A DNA stretch of 64,000 nt from Archegozetes longisetosus. Lineage: Eukaryota > Arthropoda > Arachnida > Sarcoptiformes > Trhypochthoniidae. The notes below the pieces were generated by a model. That model was not told the origin of the DNA, searched no databases, and saw only the letters and a list, made by a program, of their open reading frames with translations. The stretch covers positions 127,804 through 191,803 of the forward strand of contig JAEMBT020000006.1 in the NCBI GenBank assembly GCA_018873245.2. Direction: 5' to 3'. How positions within the stretch are numbered: position 1 is the stretch's first letter; each line of letters begins with the position of its first letter. Position numbers and translations under genes: made by a program. Shown piece by piece: positions 23,803 through 36,112 of the stretch.

Positions 23803-25178
23803 TCAGTTAACACATGGCAGTTGAACGTAGCGCAACGAAAAGCCTAAATATAATTAAATTTTTTAAGCACTTATTGTTTCAATTGTGTTTCAAGCTTGTT
23901 TACCGTTTTGTGAGTGTCTTGCGTTTTCCGTTTGATCGCTATTAGACCTAACTTTTAGCTGGAACGGTTTTGATCGAGCTATGAACAAATAATCGAGTTA
24001 GAACTGAGATCAAGTCAAATGAAGACTTTTGTGCAACTAGAAAAACTCACAAATCACAACATTATTGTAGAAAAGTCTTCCTCCGCAGAATCTGTCCTCT
24101 CCGGCACCACTGCCTTCTTGTGAGCCCTGATCTATACCGATATAGTCGTCGTCATTGCAGAGACCACCAGTTAGTCCAATATCATAGAAGGAGCTATTAC
24201 TCGAAGAGTAGAGCGGATCATTAGACGCGCCCCAAGAGAACGAATTCTCAGACTCTGTCATCCATTTAATGGCACAAAAGTTTTCTTCGACTCGAATACA
24301 GGCAGTATATCTCAAATTTGATAAATAACGAGATTTTCCATCCATCTAAAGATCAAATACATATAATTTCTAATTGAAAACAAATGTTTACTTAAATACT
24401 TTTGGTCCGTAATTGAAAGATCTGATCACATCTGAAGGTAAACGGAAATATTGGAGACAACCTGATGGCGCCATTACATAGTTATTGCAAGGAATCAGTG
24501 AAATCTTTATTTTCCATTTACGTGAAAAATCGATATCATTAGTGATGACGGAAAGAACCACAGGATTGCCTGATCCGCGACCCATGTCAACGTACAAATG
24601 TTGGCCCTTGTTTTCTCCGCAAAGCATTGGTAATCTTTCGCCGACTGTAGTTCTCACCATAAAAGAATCTTTCGTACATCTGCCGTATTCGTCAGGTGGC
24701 GATAAACTGAACTCTTCTAAGTCTATTTGTTGTAAAACAAATCTAGTTATCGTAACAATAAATTTAATAATCAGAGAGACAGACCTAATCGCAGTTGGCA
24801 AACATCGGGTGCATTTTGAATGGTCACTTGGCATGTATTTGTTCCGTTTTCGCCCAAAGGATACGAAGGATTCACAAATAGAGTTTCATTACTTGACGTC
24901 TTTCCAGAACATGTGAACTTAAAAGTACAGCAAACCAGACCACTTCTACCGCATGAACCCGAACCTGTTCCGAGACGTCCTCTACAGTCCGCATCTGAAA
25001 GACAAGTTCCCGCATCTCCTGTCTCTGTATTGCACGGAGTGTTTTGAAGTCGTATCGAGTTGAACATATTTGGAAGTGCTGCCGGTCGCCAGAATTGACG
25101 AGCGCTGGCCTCCGTTCCGATACTTTGATCGATATTAACCAGTATTAAAATTACTAAACATATGTATTGCCCACTCAT
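23803..25178 (-). CDS. Secreted CUB-domain protein, paralog 1
   Basis: Five coding exons on the minus strand: 25178-24785, 24722-24400, 24345-24051, 23978-23904, 23843-23803; 375 aa. The ATG follows directly after a splice acceptor (TTTCAG|ATG), implying a non-coding first exon. Residues 1-25 form a signal peptide (hydrophobic CLVILILVN core). A Cys-rich motif (PCNTETG...GTCLSDADC...CC) precedes a CUB-like domain (FTCSGKT, NTCQVTI, CQLRLGL, YVDMGRGSGNPVVLSV) and a second CUB-like half (CIRVEENFCAIKW, GLCNDDDYIGIDQGS, DRFCGG), ending in PCVN. Such proteins are extracellular; no enzymatic residues are known and the partner is unknown. It lacks the intron that both paralogs have between GQH and YVDMG. 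It forms a cluster with the genes at 26870 and 30871, pointing to tandem duplication with one inversion. Confidence 0.9.
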
Positions 25179-26869
25179 CTGAAATATCAAGAACAACATC
25201 AATTTCGGCACTTATTTCCAATCGATAAATCATAAACAGGCGAACAGATTGTGAAAAATCGTTTGAAATAGTCATGATTACAAGCAGATAAATCTTATTT
25301 AGCTCTACTTACTATTCAACTCTTTTCAGTCAATTAGACTTCGAAAAATTTCGATTTGACTATGACTTAGGTTTTCCAACAAAACCAAAACCACTTATGG
25401 CAAGTTAGAACTGAACTAAGAATTCTATGTCTCTCTTCTGATTGCGGAAGTATTACCAAAAACAGGTCATCAACCGATTAAAGAAGTCTTCAGTGTGGGT
25501 TTCATTCAATTTCAAGTTCAACTTTTCAATCGGATTACTATCGCATTCGCATTTTATTACAAATTTTTTATTTATCAAATTTTTTCAAACAAGTTTTTCA
25601 GTTTGTCATAAAAGCATTCAAGTTCAGACCTCAGATTGTTTACTATCTTTCAAATTGACATAAATAAGAAAATGACCAAATATCAATTACTTCTCTAATA
25701 AATTGTTAATAATTTTAGATCATCTTCACTCAATCATAGTTAACAGTTAGAAAACTAAGTTACCACGTGTATATTGTCAAAGTTTGCAAAATCATTCAAC
25801 CTTTTCCCTTTAGTAACTGAAGCAAATTTACATATTCGAAGCCAAATCGATAAAAATGACTGTTTTAGTTCTAAAACTAACTGTTCGCTAGAAAACATCC
25901 TACGATTTGGCAGTCTTTTTTAGTTGCTTACAATTCATTTAATTTTATCAAAGATTATGCATATATATTGTTCGACATGATGATCACTTTGGTTATTCTA
26001 GTTAGTCATAATTTTAACTCGAGCTCAAGTTGGCTCTAAGCTGAACTTCAGCTTGAAATCTAAATCAACTTCGGTGTGATTGTCATTTCTAACGTTCAGT
26101 ATAATCAGATAGTTAAATGTTGCGAACAAAAGCCAAGACAGCCAGGCCATTGTCATAGAACTTAATGCTCAATTTTATGACCACGGCCTGAAAGCCAGTT
26201 CTTAAAACCTGGCTCACTACATTAGAAGATAAGTTTTTAATTCTGTTTCGTCCTAAGCAATTAATCGATTCTTTAGAAATGAAATAAATCATAGATTTCT
26301 CAAATAAAGACCACTCATCTCCTCACAAATAGATAAAACAGGCTTTTTAAAACTTGATTCAATAGCCGATCAGTGTTAAACAACTTTCTACCATGCAATA
26401 TAACTTTATGAAAGAAGTTCAAATAAGTTATACAAACAAATTGACACAAAAATCTATTTTATTAATTCTCTTTATTCAATTGCAGTAAATATAATAATGA
26501 CTTCAAAATAAATAAGTGAAAAGTGCAATAAATTAATAAATCAATGACTGCAATATTCCTCTTCTCAAAGTTACGATTTGGCATTTTTTACATATTGTTT
26601 GCATATTAAGCTCGTGTTGTATTGAGTATTGTTAATGTAATTGTGGCAAAGTTTTCTTATTATTGTTTTGTATGAATTTATGTACAATTTGTTTGTTTAT
26701 TTGAATCTATTGTGATATTTGTATTTAGTTTAAAGTGTTTCAGATTTAATTTTGTTTTGTAACTATTTTCTTTGGTGTTATTGTGTCTCGTTTCTATGTA
26801 ATGTTTAGTGTTGTTATGTTCGTTAATTATGACCATTAGTTATGACCACTAAACGCGAATTGAATGCAA
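25179..26869. other. Intergenic region between CUB genes 1 and 2
   Basis: AT-rich; the part next to 25179 should hold the leader intron and non-coding first exon of CUB gene 1, and the part next to 26870 the 3' UTR of CUB gene 2. No further coding sequence recognised; an open frame at 25442-25663 has no recognisable content. Confidence 0.45.
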
Positions 26870-28791
26870 TCAAATAACACACGGTAGTTGCACGTAGCGT
26901 AACGAAAAGCCTATTTCCAAAATCACAGTTAATTATTAATAGATAGCAAAACATTAGACAAATATAATCTAATTTGCAAATCGAATTGGTTTTGCATTCT
27001 AGACATACAAGTTTTAATCTATCACTTATTAGTTTATTCTCTCACTTATAAACAATCGGACTAACAGTATATAAAAGAAGTTCTGCTAATTTAATACATA
27101 CCATGTTGAGAGTTCTCAGCGTTCAGTTTTTGATCACTATTAGACCTTACTTTCAATTGGAATGGTTTTGAACGCGCTGTGTTAGCAAAAACAACAAATT
27201 AACAAAACCTGTTTTAGCTGTTGATTAAAATTGTAAAAAAGAATCATACAAATCACATAATCGTCTTCTAATAATTTTGTTCCACAAATTCTGTCCTCTC
27301 CCGGACCACTGCCTTCAGCACTTCCCTGATCGATACCAATGAAATCATCGACATTACAGAGTCCACCGCTCGCACCTCTTGTAGTCAGATTACCTTCAAA
27401 AGGTGCCCCCCATGAGAACGAGCCTAGAACATCTGTCTCCCATTTAATTGAACAAAAGTTTTCTTCCACACGAACACAAGAAGTATAGCGCAAGTTTGAC
27501 AAATATCGAGCTCTTCCCTCCATCTAAAATATTTTTCATAACTGATAGCATTCATATCAACAATCTCTCAAGTTTACAAACTTCTAGATCAAGACATTTT
27601 AAAATTAAATAAATCAAAGTGCAATTCAAGAAACCGAGCTTCAACTTGAAAATCGCTTCAGATTCAGAACTGCATCTATGGACCTGTCTTGAGCTGGAAG
27701 TTGAATTCATGTGCATTTGTATATATAACAAACCGGTAGTCCATAATTGAAACTTTGAACTACAGCTGATGGTGACCTAAAGTATTGAAGACAACCAGAA
27801 GGAGCCATGTCTAGATTATTGCATGGAATCATATTTATTTTGATTTTCCATTTACGACCGATATTATTGCCATTCGTGACCACTGATAGGACCACTGGAT
27901 TAGCTGAACCACGACCCATATCTACGTATACTATTATAGCAAAACAGATTTTATTAAAGAACTTCTAACTTTCAAAATAATAACTTACGATGTTGTGCAT
28001 TATTTTCACCACAAAGAATGGGTAGGCGTTCGCCAACAGTAGTTCTAACCATAAATGAATCTGTAGTACACTGACCATTTTCGTCCGGTTGAGCCAATGA
28101 AAACTCTTCGAAATCTAATTTTCAAAATTTTATTACATATTTTATACTCGATTTTCTAATACAAGTCTTTTTTAACCAACCGAGTCTCAATTGGCAGACA
28201 TTTGGCTGCTTATCAATAGTAACTTGACATGTATTTGTTCCGTTATCTGTTTTCGGGTACAGATTATTCACAAAAATGGTCTCATTTTCTTTAGTTCTTC
28301 CGCCGCATGTGAACTTAAAGTTACAACAAGAGGCAAAACCCGAGGCACACGTGCCATCAGGTGTTCCCGATCGAGTCAAGCAATCATTCTGTGCTAAACA
28401 CGTACCGGGAGTGTTGGATTCTGTATTACACGGACTGTTCTGGTATCTAATAATAGCAAAGATAGCGGGTATTGATGGCGGTCGAAAGGCCCCCTGACCA
28501 AAGACCACTGTTATCAAATGCAGTGATAACAATATAAAAGATGGACGAATCTAAATATATCGAAAATTTGTTGTATAACTATAGTGACAAAATTATCATT
28601 CAATTGATACATGGAATAAGCTTTCGGATAGATTGCTCATAAAACCAATCAGATATTCAACTTCTATCAATTGACTTGTTGTAAATTTTACCAATAAAAA
28701 GCTTTATTGGAAAATCAATTTTTTAAACTTTAAAATCAAATTTTAGTAAACGCGTCTTATATTTTTGATAGAATTTACAAAGCATTCAAAG

Positions 28792-28852
<61 letters not shown>

Positions 28853-28907
28853 AAAATTTGATTAACTTAATAGAAAATAATTTCTGAAAGCAAATCATAC
28901 GAACCAT
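26870..28907 (-). CDS. Secreted CUB-domain protein, paralog 2
   Basis: Minus-strand exons 28550-28181, 28114-27989, 27930-27734, 27523-27250, 27176-27102, 26910-26870; with a one-codon first coding exon (ATG at 28907-28905) this gives 361 aa. That start is a guess: the first solid exon has no ATG but opens in frame with a signal peptide (FILLSLHLITVVFG), and ATG followed by GTTCGT across a 354-bp intron restores it. The layout follows paralog 1: Cys-rich N-terminal motif (PCNTES...GTCLAQNDC...CC), CUB-like halves with CQLRLG, YVDMGRGSANPVVLSV, FCSIKW and GIDQGSAEGSG, and the same closing exon (FSLRYVQLPCVI). The gene is extracellular by inference. It is head-to-tail with paralog 1 and head-to-head with paralog 3. 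Confidence 0.87.
28796..28850. repeat. GA microsatellite in the first intron of CUB paralog 2
   Basis: About 25 uninterrupted GA units, preceded by a short imperfect run. It lies within the intron proposed to separate the ATG from the signal peptide. Confidence 0.95.
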
Positions 28908-30870
28908 TGTTGTAAGTGTTAGTCAATATGATGTTTGGTGTTAACGTTGTTCACATTTGGCACTACGAGCTCAACAATTTCACAACAAATGATAGACCCG
29001 GAAATAGCGGTATAGCTCTTATATAATGGGTCATTGGCTGACAGGACCGGTCTCTCAGTTGAGCCATCGCTCAACATCACTATCAATAGTATCATAAGGA
29101 TGTGACTCCATTTGGGTCAGTCATCCTATAATTTGATGGTTACGTTAATTATAGTTATTTCATTTATTGCTCTATCATCATTTCTAAAAGTAAAAGTTCT
29201 TAAAGCATTCTAATGCAGATCAAAATTTCTATAAGTTTTCTCAATTATTCAACTGCTACAAAGCACTCTATAGATCAATTAAGAAAAGTAAAATACTTAT
29301 TTCACTAACTTAAGAATCAAGCTCGCTAACTTCAAATTGTTTCAGTTTTTCTAATCAAAGCTCTCAAAATTTGTGCCTTAAACAAAAGTTTCGCATTTTC
29401 TCAAACCTTCAAAACAAAGCTTTCGAATCAAATGAAAGCATTCTCTTTGAAAAAGTATTTCAAATTTATTTGGTTTTCAATCAAATATTACACTTGACTT
29501 GGTTCACACAATAAACTTGCCAAGATTAATTCATTTAAAGTCAATGTCATAGCAGTAAATCGGTTGAAGTTTAGTTAAATGCACCGTTGATGAAGATACG
29601 ATCGTTTTCATCTTACAATTAGTGCTCAAAATGTATTTTGATTAATGCATGGAAGATGCTTAGACAAATAAGTCTTTATCATTTGACAAATCGCTCAGTT
29701 TTGTATGGTTTAGGTTTTGGCAGAAAACTTCAAAAAACAAGTCATCTCGAAAAATTAGCCCAAACTATTTTTCAAATATAACTTTTTTCTTAACAAAACT
29801 AATGCATCAATAGATAAATAGAGCAAAAACTTTATTCGCATCGAATTGAATGAAAAAAATAAATATTCAAATATTGAAACATTGATCGAATTTTGATTGA
29901 CCTGAGAAATATGCAGAAAAATCTATTGACAGGCATAAAAGCATTGAGTGTCCATAAAATGCAGGTTTAATACAAAATAAGGAAGTGCTTTCAAAATTTC
30001 TTTTATCGCATTTACCAAAAAATGCCGTCAAATTCAACTATTATATAACATTTATGACCTTCACCTGAGCTAAACATTATTCAATTTAGAATCGCATGCA
30101 ATCGTGTGTCTGTCTGTGGTGTTCGTACCAACGATAGCATCATCGCCTCAGGCATTAACACGACCTTAACATTGGATTTCCGGGTTTTGCGAATAACTGT
30201 TACTCAATCCAAAACTGTAAACGACATAACAATCAACAAACTCTATATTATATTACATTCATATTTACTAATCAAATAAATTTTTTTATTAATCTCAACT
30301 TTTAATTGTTAGCAAAATTTTTCTATAATTTCGATTGTTTTTATTGACTCATATAAAAGGTAAGAAACAAAACTTTGTCAAAGCATCACTTAATTCTATT
30401 GTTTCAGACTTTTATTCAGATAGTTAACTTGAATCTAAATTTGACTCAAAATCTCTTCTTTTACTCTTTTGCTAGTAAAGATTACCTGAGAGTAGCGAAA
30501 GACAAGCTTTTTTAAGTTCAATCCAAACTTGAAAACATTGAAAAAACTGATTCAATAGTCTAATAAGCGTATCTGCTTAGACTTAATAGTATAAAGTTCG
30601 TTATTTTTATTTCAAAATATAACTTCAAATCAGATATTTTGGATACTTGTGATTCAAAAATTCAAAGCCAAAAGCTACCTTTGTCAAGGTTTTGAGTCAT
30701 TTGCACGAATACATAAGCAAAATGAGGCAGATTTTGACCCGATATGAGAATCGAAATCTACCTTTTTGTTCTAAACAGCTAAATATATGGCCTGAAACCA
30801 ACTTTAAATAAGATTATAACTATTGATTCAGTTGACTCTATATGTTTAACGCTTATCTAAATATTTTCAG
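28908..30870. other. Intergenic region between head-to-head CUB genes 2 and 3
   Basis: No coding sequence recognised. It should contain the promoters of both divergent genes, and a non-coding first exon for paralog 3, whose ATG follows a splice acceptor (TTTTCAG|ATG at 30870/30871). Confidence 0.5.
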
Positions 30871-32896
30871 ATGCATCACTTGGTGTTCGGTGTAGTTGTT
30901 GTTGTGTTGACATTGGTGCCATCGAATGCACAGTATAGACCTATTTCTATTCCGGCAATATTTTCAGTAATACGCTTCCAGAACACTGCCTGTGTTGGTG
31001 ATAATGAAGAGGGAGGAACGTGCCTCTATGAGGTATTTGTCCAAAATTGAATATCAACAGAATATCTTTTCTAATTGCAATTGTCTGTTCAAAGAATGAA
31101 TGTCTCAATCGAAAGGGATCAGTGATTGGTCGTTGTGCTAATGGATTCGCTGCCTGTTGTTCTTTTAAGTTCACTTGTGGCGGAGAAACAACTCAAAACG
31201 AAACACTTTTCGTCAATCGACAATACCCTAACTTTGAGAACGACACAAATACATGTCAAGTCACTATCAAAAAGTTGGATAATGTCTGCCAATTAAGATT
31301 AGGTTCACATTTGATAATTTATTCATTTTAAAGCCATCCATTCAATCAGGATATTGACTAGTTTCAATCGTGAATAACTCTTCTTTTTCAATTCGACTTC
31401 AAATGATTAAACAGATTTTCAGGAATTCACACTATCACAGCCCGATGAGAATGGTTTTTGTACAACTGATTCATTTATGGTAAGGACTACTGTAGGCGAA
31501 CGTTTGCCCATTATTTGTGGTGAAAACGGAGGACAACACAGTAAGTGTTCAGTTATCTGATTGAAAACTCAATCAATACTTGTATTGATTTTTTCAATTC
31601 TTCCAATAAATAGTATATGTAGATATGGGTCGTGGGAGTGCTAATCCAGTTGTTCTCTCGATCGTTACGAACGGAATCAAAGTTAATAGAAAGTGGAAAA
31701 TCAAAATAAATATGATTCCATGCAACAATCTAGATATGGCCCCTTCTGGTTGTCTTCAGTATTATCGTTCGCCCACAGATATCATCCAAAGTTTCAATTA
31801 TGGACCCAAAGTATAACTTAATTCAGTTGATCATCCTAAAGTATCTGAATCGAAATAAAGTTTCAAATCATATTAAGCAGCGAGCAATTTGCTAACGGAC
31901 AATTTATGTTCAGCTTGAAAAGCTTGAAGTTTATATTAGAAGTCTTATTAACAACATTATTGTTCAAACTGTTTTGCCTGTTTGCACAATCAATTGAAAG
32001 GAAACTTTATTTCATATCGGAATAATGTCTAGCTATTTATACAATAAACTTTGCTCAAACAGATTGAATATCGGGCTCGATATTTAGCTAATTTGCGGTA
32101 CACAGTATGCATTCGAACGGAAGAAAATTTTTGTGCCATCAAATGGGAAACATCAGAATTGGGCTCTTTTCTATTCGGTGCTCCTTTTGAAGGTATGCTT
32201 CTGCATAATTGACTTATATTTATACTCAGCTCCATACAACTTAAACCAAAACTTAATTGCAGGCAAAGATAGCGAGTTTGGTGAGTGTTCACATCCTTTT
32301 CCTTTCGTTCCGGTCAATAGCAAAACTGGCAAAAATCTTCCTTCTGAAAGTATGGCAAACTTGCCTGGAGTACGACCTCCAGAACGCGACCCTCTATTTC
32401 CCCATCGATTATGCAATGGTTAGCATTAATTAATTAACAAATTAGACTAACAGACTGCCATTTCTTGCATTGTATTGTTAGGCGGCGCGAGTGGCAGTCT
32501 TTGCAATTTCGATGACTTCGTTGGTATAGATCAGGGATCACTGGAGGGCACCGGTCAGGGAGAGGACAGATTTTGTGGCGCAAAACTGCTTGACCACGAT
32601 TTTGTTATATGTCAGTACTTTTCTAGAGTTTATCAATCAATTTTCCTTCTTATCTAACAACGTTTCCCACAATTAACCACTTAAACAATTACTGATATTT
32701 TGCAGCGCGATCCAAACCCTTTCAATTGAAAGTCAGATCAAATGGCGATCACTTTAACAATGCATTCAACTCGCAAACTGGTAAAACAAGTAGTCTATTA
32801 ATTGACTAATTCAATAATCAAGTTTAATCTGTTTCTGTATTTGCTTTTACGGTAGGCTTTTCATTGCGTTATACTCAACTGCCTTGTGTTATATAA
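30871..32896 (+). CDS. Secreted CUB-domain protein, paralog 3
   Basis: Nine coding exons: 30871-31032, 31095-31302, 31415-31540, 31614-31810, 32063-32192, 32263-32418, 32482-32610, 32706-32780, 32856-32896; 407 aa. The signal peptide is about 20 residues (VFGVVVVVLTLVPSNA). Domain order follows the other two paralogs: Cys-rich motif, CUB-like half with CQLRLG and YVDMGRGSANPVVLS, second half with TEENFCAIKWET, FVGIDQGS and DRFCGAKL, and the shared last exon (FSLRYTQLPCVI). It has an extra intron at 31033-31094 in the Cys-rich motif and an extra 52-codon exon at 32263-32418 that the paralogs lack; that exon is phase 1-1, so leaving it out keeps the frame (355 aa). Function beyond secretion and likely extracellular binding is unknown. 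Confidence 0.92.
32263..32418 (+). other. Paralog-3-specific symmetric exon (possible cassette exon)
   Basis: A 156-bp open exon between a good acceptor (AATTGCAG) and donor (AATG|GTTAGC). Both flanking junctions are phase 1. It inserts a Pro/Phe-rich 52-residue segment where paralog 2 has only a few residues (GNLTTR) and paralog 1 a different Ser-rich loop. It may be constitutive or alternatively spliced; the sequence alone cannot tell. Confidence 0.6.
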
Positions 32897-34160
32897 GCCG
32901 AAAACAAAATCTCTAACACTTTCATACGTCGAATCTTCACAAAACCTTTGCCATTTCATTTCTATTTATTTAGAGCTTATTAATTGTTGAGTTAAATCAT
33001 AATCTAGTTATAATTGATTAGTTATAAACCATATAAATCTAAATCATTCTTATTTCAAATCTTATCAAATCACGAATACATCTTTATTTATTAATTCATT
33101 TGTTGTCAGAATAAATTTCAAGTTCATTTTTAATAAAAAAAAATTTGATAAGAAAAGTTGTTAATAAATGTACAGTTTGTGGTGCAGTAAATGTAAAGTT
33201 TAAGTCTTGCAAAAACTTTCTAAAGTTCCAAAAGAAACTTAAACTGTGATATCATCTGCAATTATCAAATCGATATGACAGTCAAGTTTCTTATCAAATA
33301 CTATTTCAACACTTATATGAGTTGCTTTACTTTTAGATTTTATTTAATTTACAGCTCATAAACATTTTTACAATCAAACATTTGATGCAACAAAACATTT
33401 AATTTATAAAATCACTGCAAATCATAAATTAAGAGAAACAGTTAATCAAAAGCATAACACTCAAGTAGACTATTAGAAACAAGAAATGCTATTAAAATAC
33501 GATCGCATAAATTAACACTAAAAACACGGAAGACTAAACAATATCAAAATAAATTAAGTTTAATATTCAATTTAGTAGCAGTATATAAAGAGAATTTGCC
33601 AAGGGGTGTAGGCAAAGTTTAACCTCCCTGCAGATCTAGAAAATAGTAATTTACCCAGGATTTCGGCCTAAAATGTTTTCCGTTTTACGATATGTTAGTA
33701 ATAGATAAGATTGATCTAGGAAAATTGTAATTTAGATTAAATTTAACTTGGCAGTTAGCTCTTTCTAGCAAACATTACGGTAAAATATCAGGATTTTAAG
33801 GCGAAAATTCTACTAAAACTGAGAACTTGAGGACCTTCTTTTCAGCTAACAGCTTTAAGAATCGGAAAATTTTTCTAAAGTCAGAGACTAAAATTTGGAG
33901 ACTACCTTTCAAATTTTCAACTTCAAGAAAAATTCTCGCTTAAATCCAATGAATTTATTCCCCTCTTAAAATTTCGAGAGGAACTCCCAGAGGACACCTC
34001 CTGGATTGTAGGACCCCGGCAAAGTCTATTACAAACTGAATAAGTAGCGAAAGAGTCGAAAACTTTTTTAATAGTCTAACTTATACTGTATATGAAATAT
34101 TCACATAAAATATTTATATTTCTTATAGATCGAATAGTTTGGAGAAATAAATTCCAATAT
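32897..34160. other. Intergenic region between CUB gene 3 and small secreted gene A
   Basis: Contains the 3' UTR of CUB gene 3. The 33590-34040 part is less AT-rich than its surroundings and its two ends share weak inverted similarity (TTTGCC...GGGGT), so it may be an old MITE. I cannot define its limits. Confidence 0.4.
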
Positions 34161-35278
34161 TCAGTGTATGTTATCGTCAAAAGAACTATGACTTGAGTGT
34201 TCAAGTCCACCTCCGAAATCTGAGTGTCCTCCAAATTCGTGTCCATATCCTTCATGTCCTCCGAGTTGGTCGAAGTGTTGGCCATAGTGACCAAAACTGA
34301 CGTGGTGCTCACACGGGGTGTGATGAGGAATACTGTTTATAATCAATTAAAAATAAATAAGAAATTGTCCCAAAAGTTTTTCTTATAATGGATTTTGTTT
34401 CAAAAATCAAAGCTATTCAGCCAAAAGCAGATAATTAAGCGATTGGCTATCGTTGTTTATTTGCATAAACGTCAATTATCCAAATCTGTCGAAAATCTGT
34501 TCAAATAGTTCCGATTGATCACTATTTAAATCTGAAAACTTATAATAGTCGAATAGTAAATCATAATTTCAGATTAAGTAATTTAATTTTCATTGCTTTT
34601 TATTATCAAATTGATTTTACTGAAGCTTTTAATCTTAAAAATAACTTTAATGCCCTCAGATAAGACTCGATCTATATCTTAGGAACCCATTCGTAAACAA
34701 TAAGTTTTTCTCATCTGGACTTTGTTTAGTCATTTTCGAAAAATAGATTCCTTTTTCAAAATAAACAAAAAATATTCTATAATTAGCTGCACAAACAGTA
34801 TTGCAGAAATGTTGACAACTCAAAGTTTGAAATCATAACTAAAACCTAATGATTGTAATGGCTTATATGCCAGTACGACAATTAGTTCAACCTAGAAGTA
34901 TTAGTAGCAAAAAATTGAAACATTCACTTTCAAGCTGTAAATGATAAGATGCTCCTCTTATCATAATTAATATCAAAAGCACAGCTCGACATCAATAATT
35001 GTCGCATAAATGTTGCATTTGATCAGTTTTAAAATTAACTGATCATATGTTTTGGAAGACTTACTATACTGGCACTACATGTGAGATGTGGTGATGATGT
35101 TCTGATCCGTAATGCTCTTTGTGTCCCTTTTCGTGATTCAAATAGCTTTTTCCATTTCCAAGAAGTCCTCCCAACAGTAGTCCTTTCAAAAAATGTTTGT
35201 GGCATAAACTCTGATTAAACAATAAGAGTATGAGAGACAGAGCTAAAGTATACGAAACACAGACATAGCTAACATCAT
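34161..35278 (-). CDS. Small secreted Gly/His-rich protein A (start region disrupted or unresolved)
   Basis: Two solid exons on the minus strand: 35268-35065 and 34332-34161, joined in phase 2 by a strong GTAAGT donor. The first encodes a hydrophobic signal segment (LALSLILLLF), then KHFLKGLLLGGLLG and a His-rich stretch; the second is Gly/His-rich (GHYGQHF, GGHEGYGHEFGGH) and ends in a stop at 34161. The frame has no Met. The nearest upstream ATG pair (35278-35273) is in another frame and would need one extra base near 35248 to join. A TATA-like GTATATAAAC lies about 80 bp upstream (minus strand, near 35360). The protein resembles the neighbour at 35852 (KFLKGL core, same intron phase), so the two form a divergent duplicate pair. 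Function unknown. Confidence 0.6.
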
Positions 35279-35851
35279 TTAATCAATAAAACTAAATCAT
35301 ATAAGAAGAAAATCATCTTATTACTTATTAAACGGCTGATAAATTCAAATAGTTTAGGTTTATATACACTCATTAATCAGAGGCGTATCTCATTCTAGAA
35401 ACTACTGATTTCTGTCCAATATGACGACTTTCAAATCAATTCGAACCTCGATTTAAGTAAGTAAAAGTACTTCCACTTTAATATCTAATTATTTGAGAGT
35501 TTAGTGACCTAACTGTCAACCGTTTAATAATGCGTATAAACTAAAACAAAACTTGTTCAAAAATAAGAGAGGTTTAATTTTGGAACCAAATTATTCAAAC
35601 GAATCAAGTAATTAAAGTCTATACTATTTCAGATTATAAGCATCAATGGTTTAATTGAAATTTTATTTAAGGCATCTTTTGCACAGTTGAATGCGATGTA
35701 ATAATTGGGTGTTGTCCTTAGGTTTAATTGATCATCAAGGATTAAATCAGGTGTAACTTTTAAATAATCGGTATATAAATATTCAAAGTTTTTTTAATAA
35801 TGAACTTCAGTTCGAGAGTCAGTCCAAATTAATATCGACTCAATTTTAAAA
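35279..35851. promoter_or_regulatory. Shared divergent promoter region of the two small secreted genes
   Basis: TATA-like boxes point outward on both sides: one near 35360 for the minus-strand gene (GTATATAAAC) and one near 35770-35780 for the plus-strand gene (GGTATATAAATATTC), each about 80 bp before the start codon region. No ORF lies between them. Confidence 0.5.
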
Positions 35852-36112
35852 ATGTATTTCTTCCATAAGAGATTATTGATGGTTTGTCTAGCATTTCTTA
35901 TAATATCTGTTGGAAATATTGCTGCTATGGGCGATAAGAAGTTTCTGAAAGGTCTAATTTTTGGTATTTTACTGGCAAGGAATAATATGGGACAACAGCA
36001 TCATCAGAATTTTCAACCGATTCCTATTCCGTAAGTTTCTATTAACCTAATTACATAATTACATGAAATACAATTTTCAGTTTTAATTTTTGTTTCTAGG
36101 TATCACTACTAA
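35852..36112 (+). CDS. Small secreted protein B (63 aa)
   Basis: Two exons, 35852-36030 and 36100-36112, joined in phase 2 across a 69-bp intron with a GTAAGT donor; 63 aa. Residues 1-25 form a signal peptide (RLLMVCLAFLIISVG). The mature part starts near MGDKKFLKGLIFGILL and ends His/Gln/Pro-rich (QQHHQNFQPIPIPYHY). It shares the KFLKGL/FLKGLL core and the phase-2 intron with the divergent neighbour at 34161-35278. The short hydrophobic-plus-cationic segment is a feature of some secreted defence or cuticle-associated peptides, but I do not recognise the family and assign no function. Confidence 0.7.

Noticed and set aside
24485-24916. Plus-strand open frames over CUB paralogs 1 and 2
   Set aside because: Antisense shadows of the conserved CUB exons.
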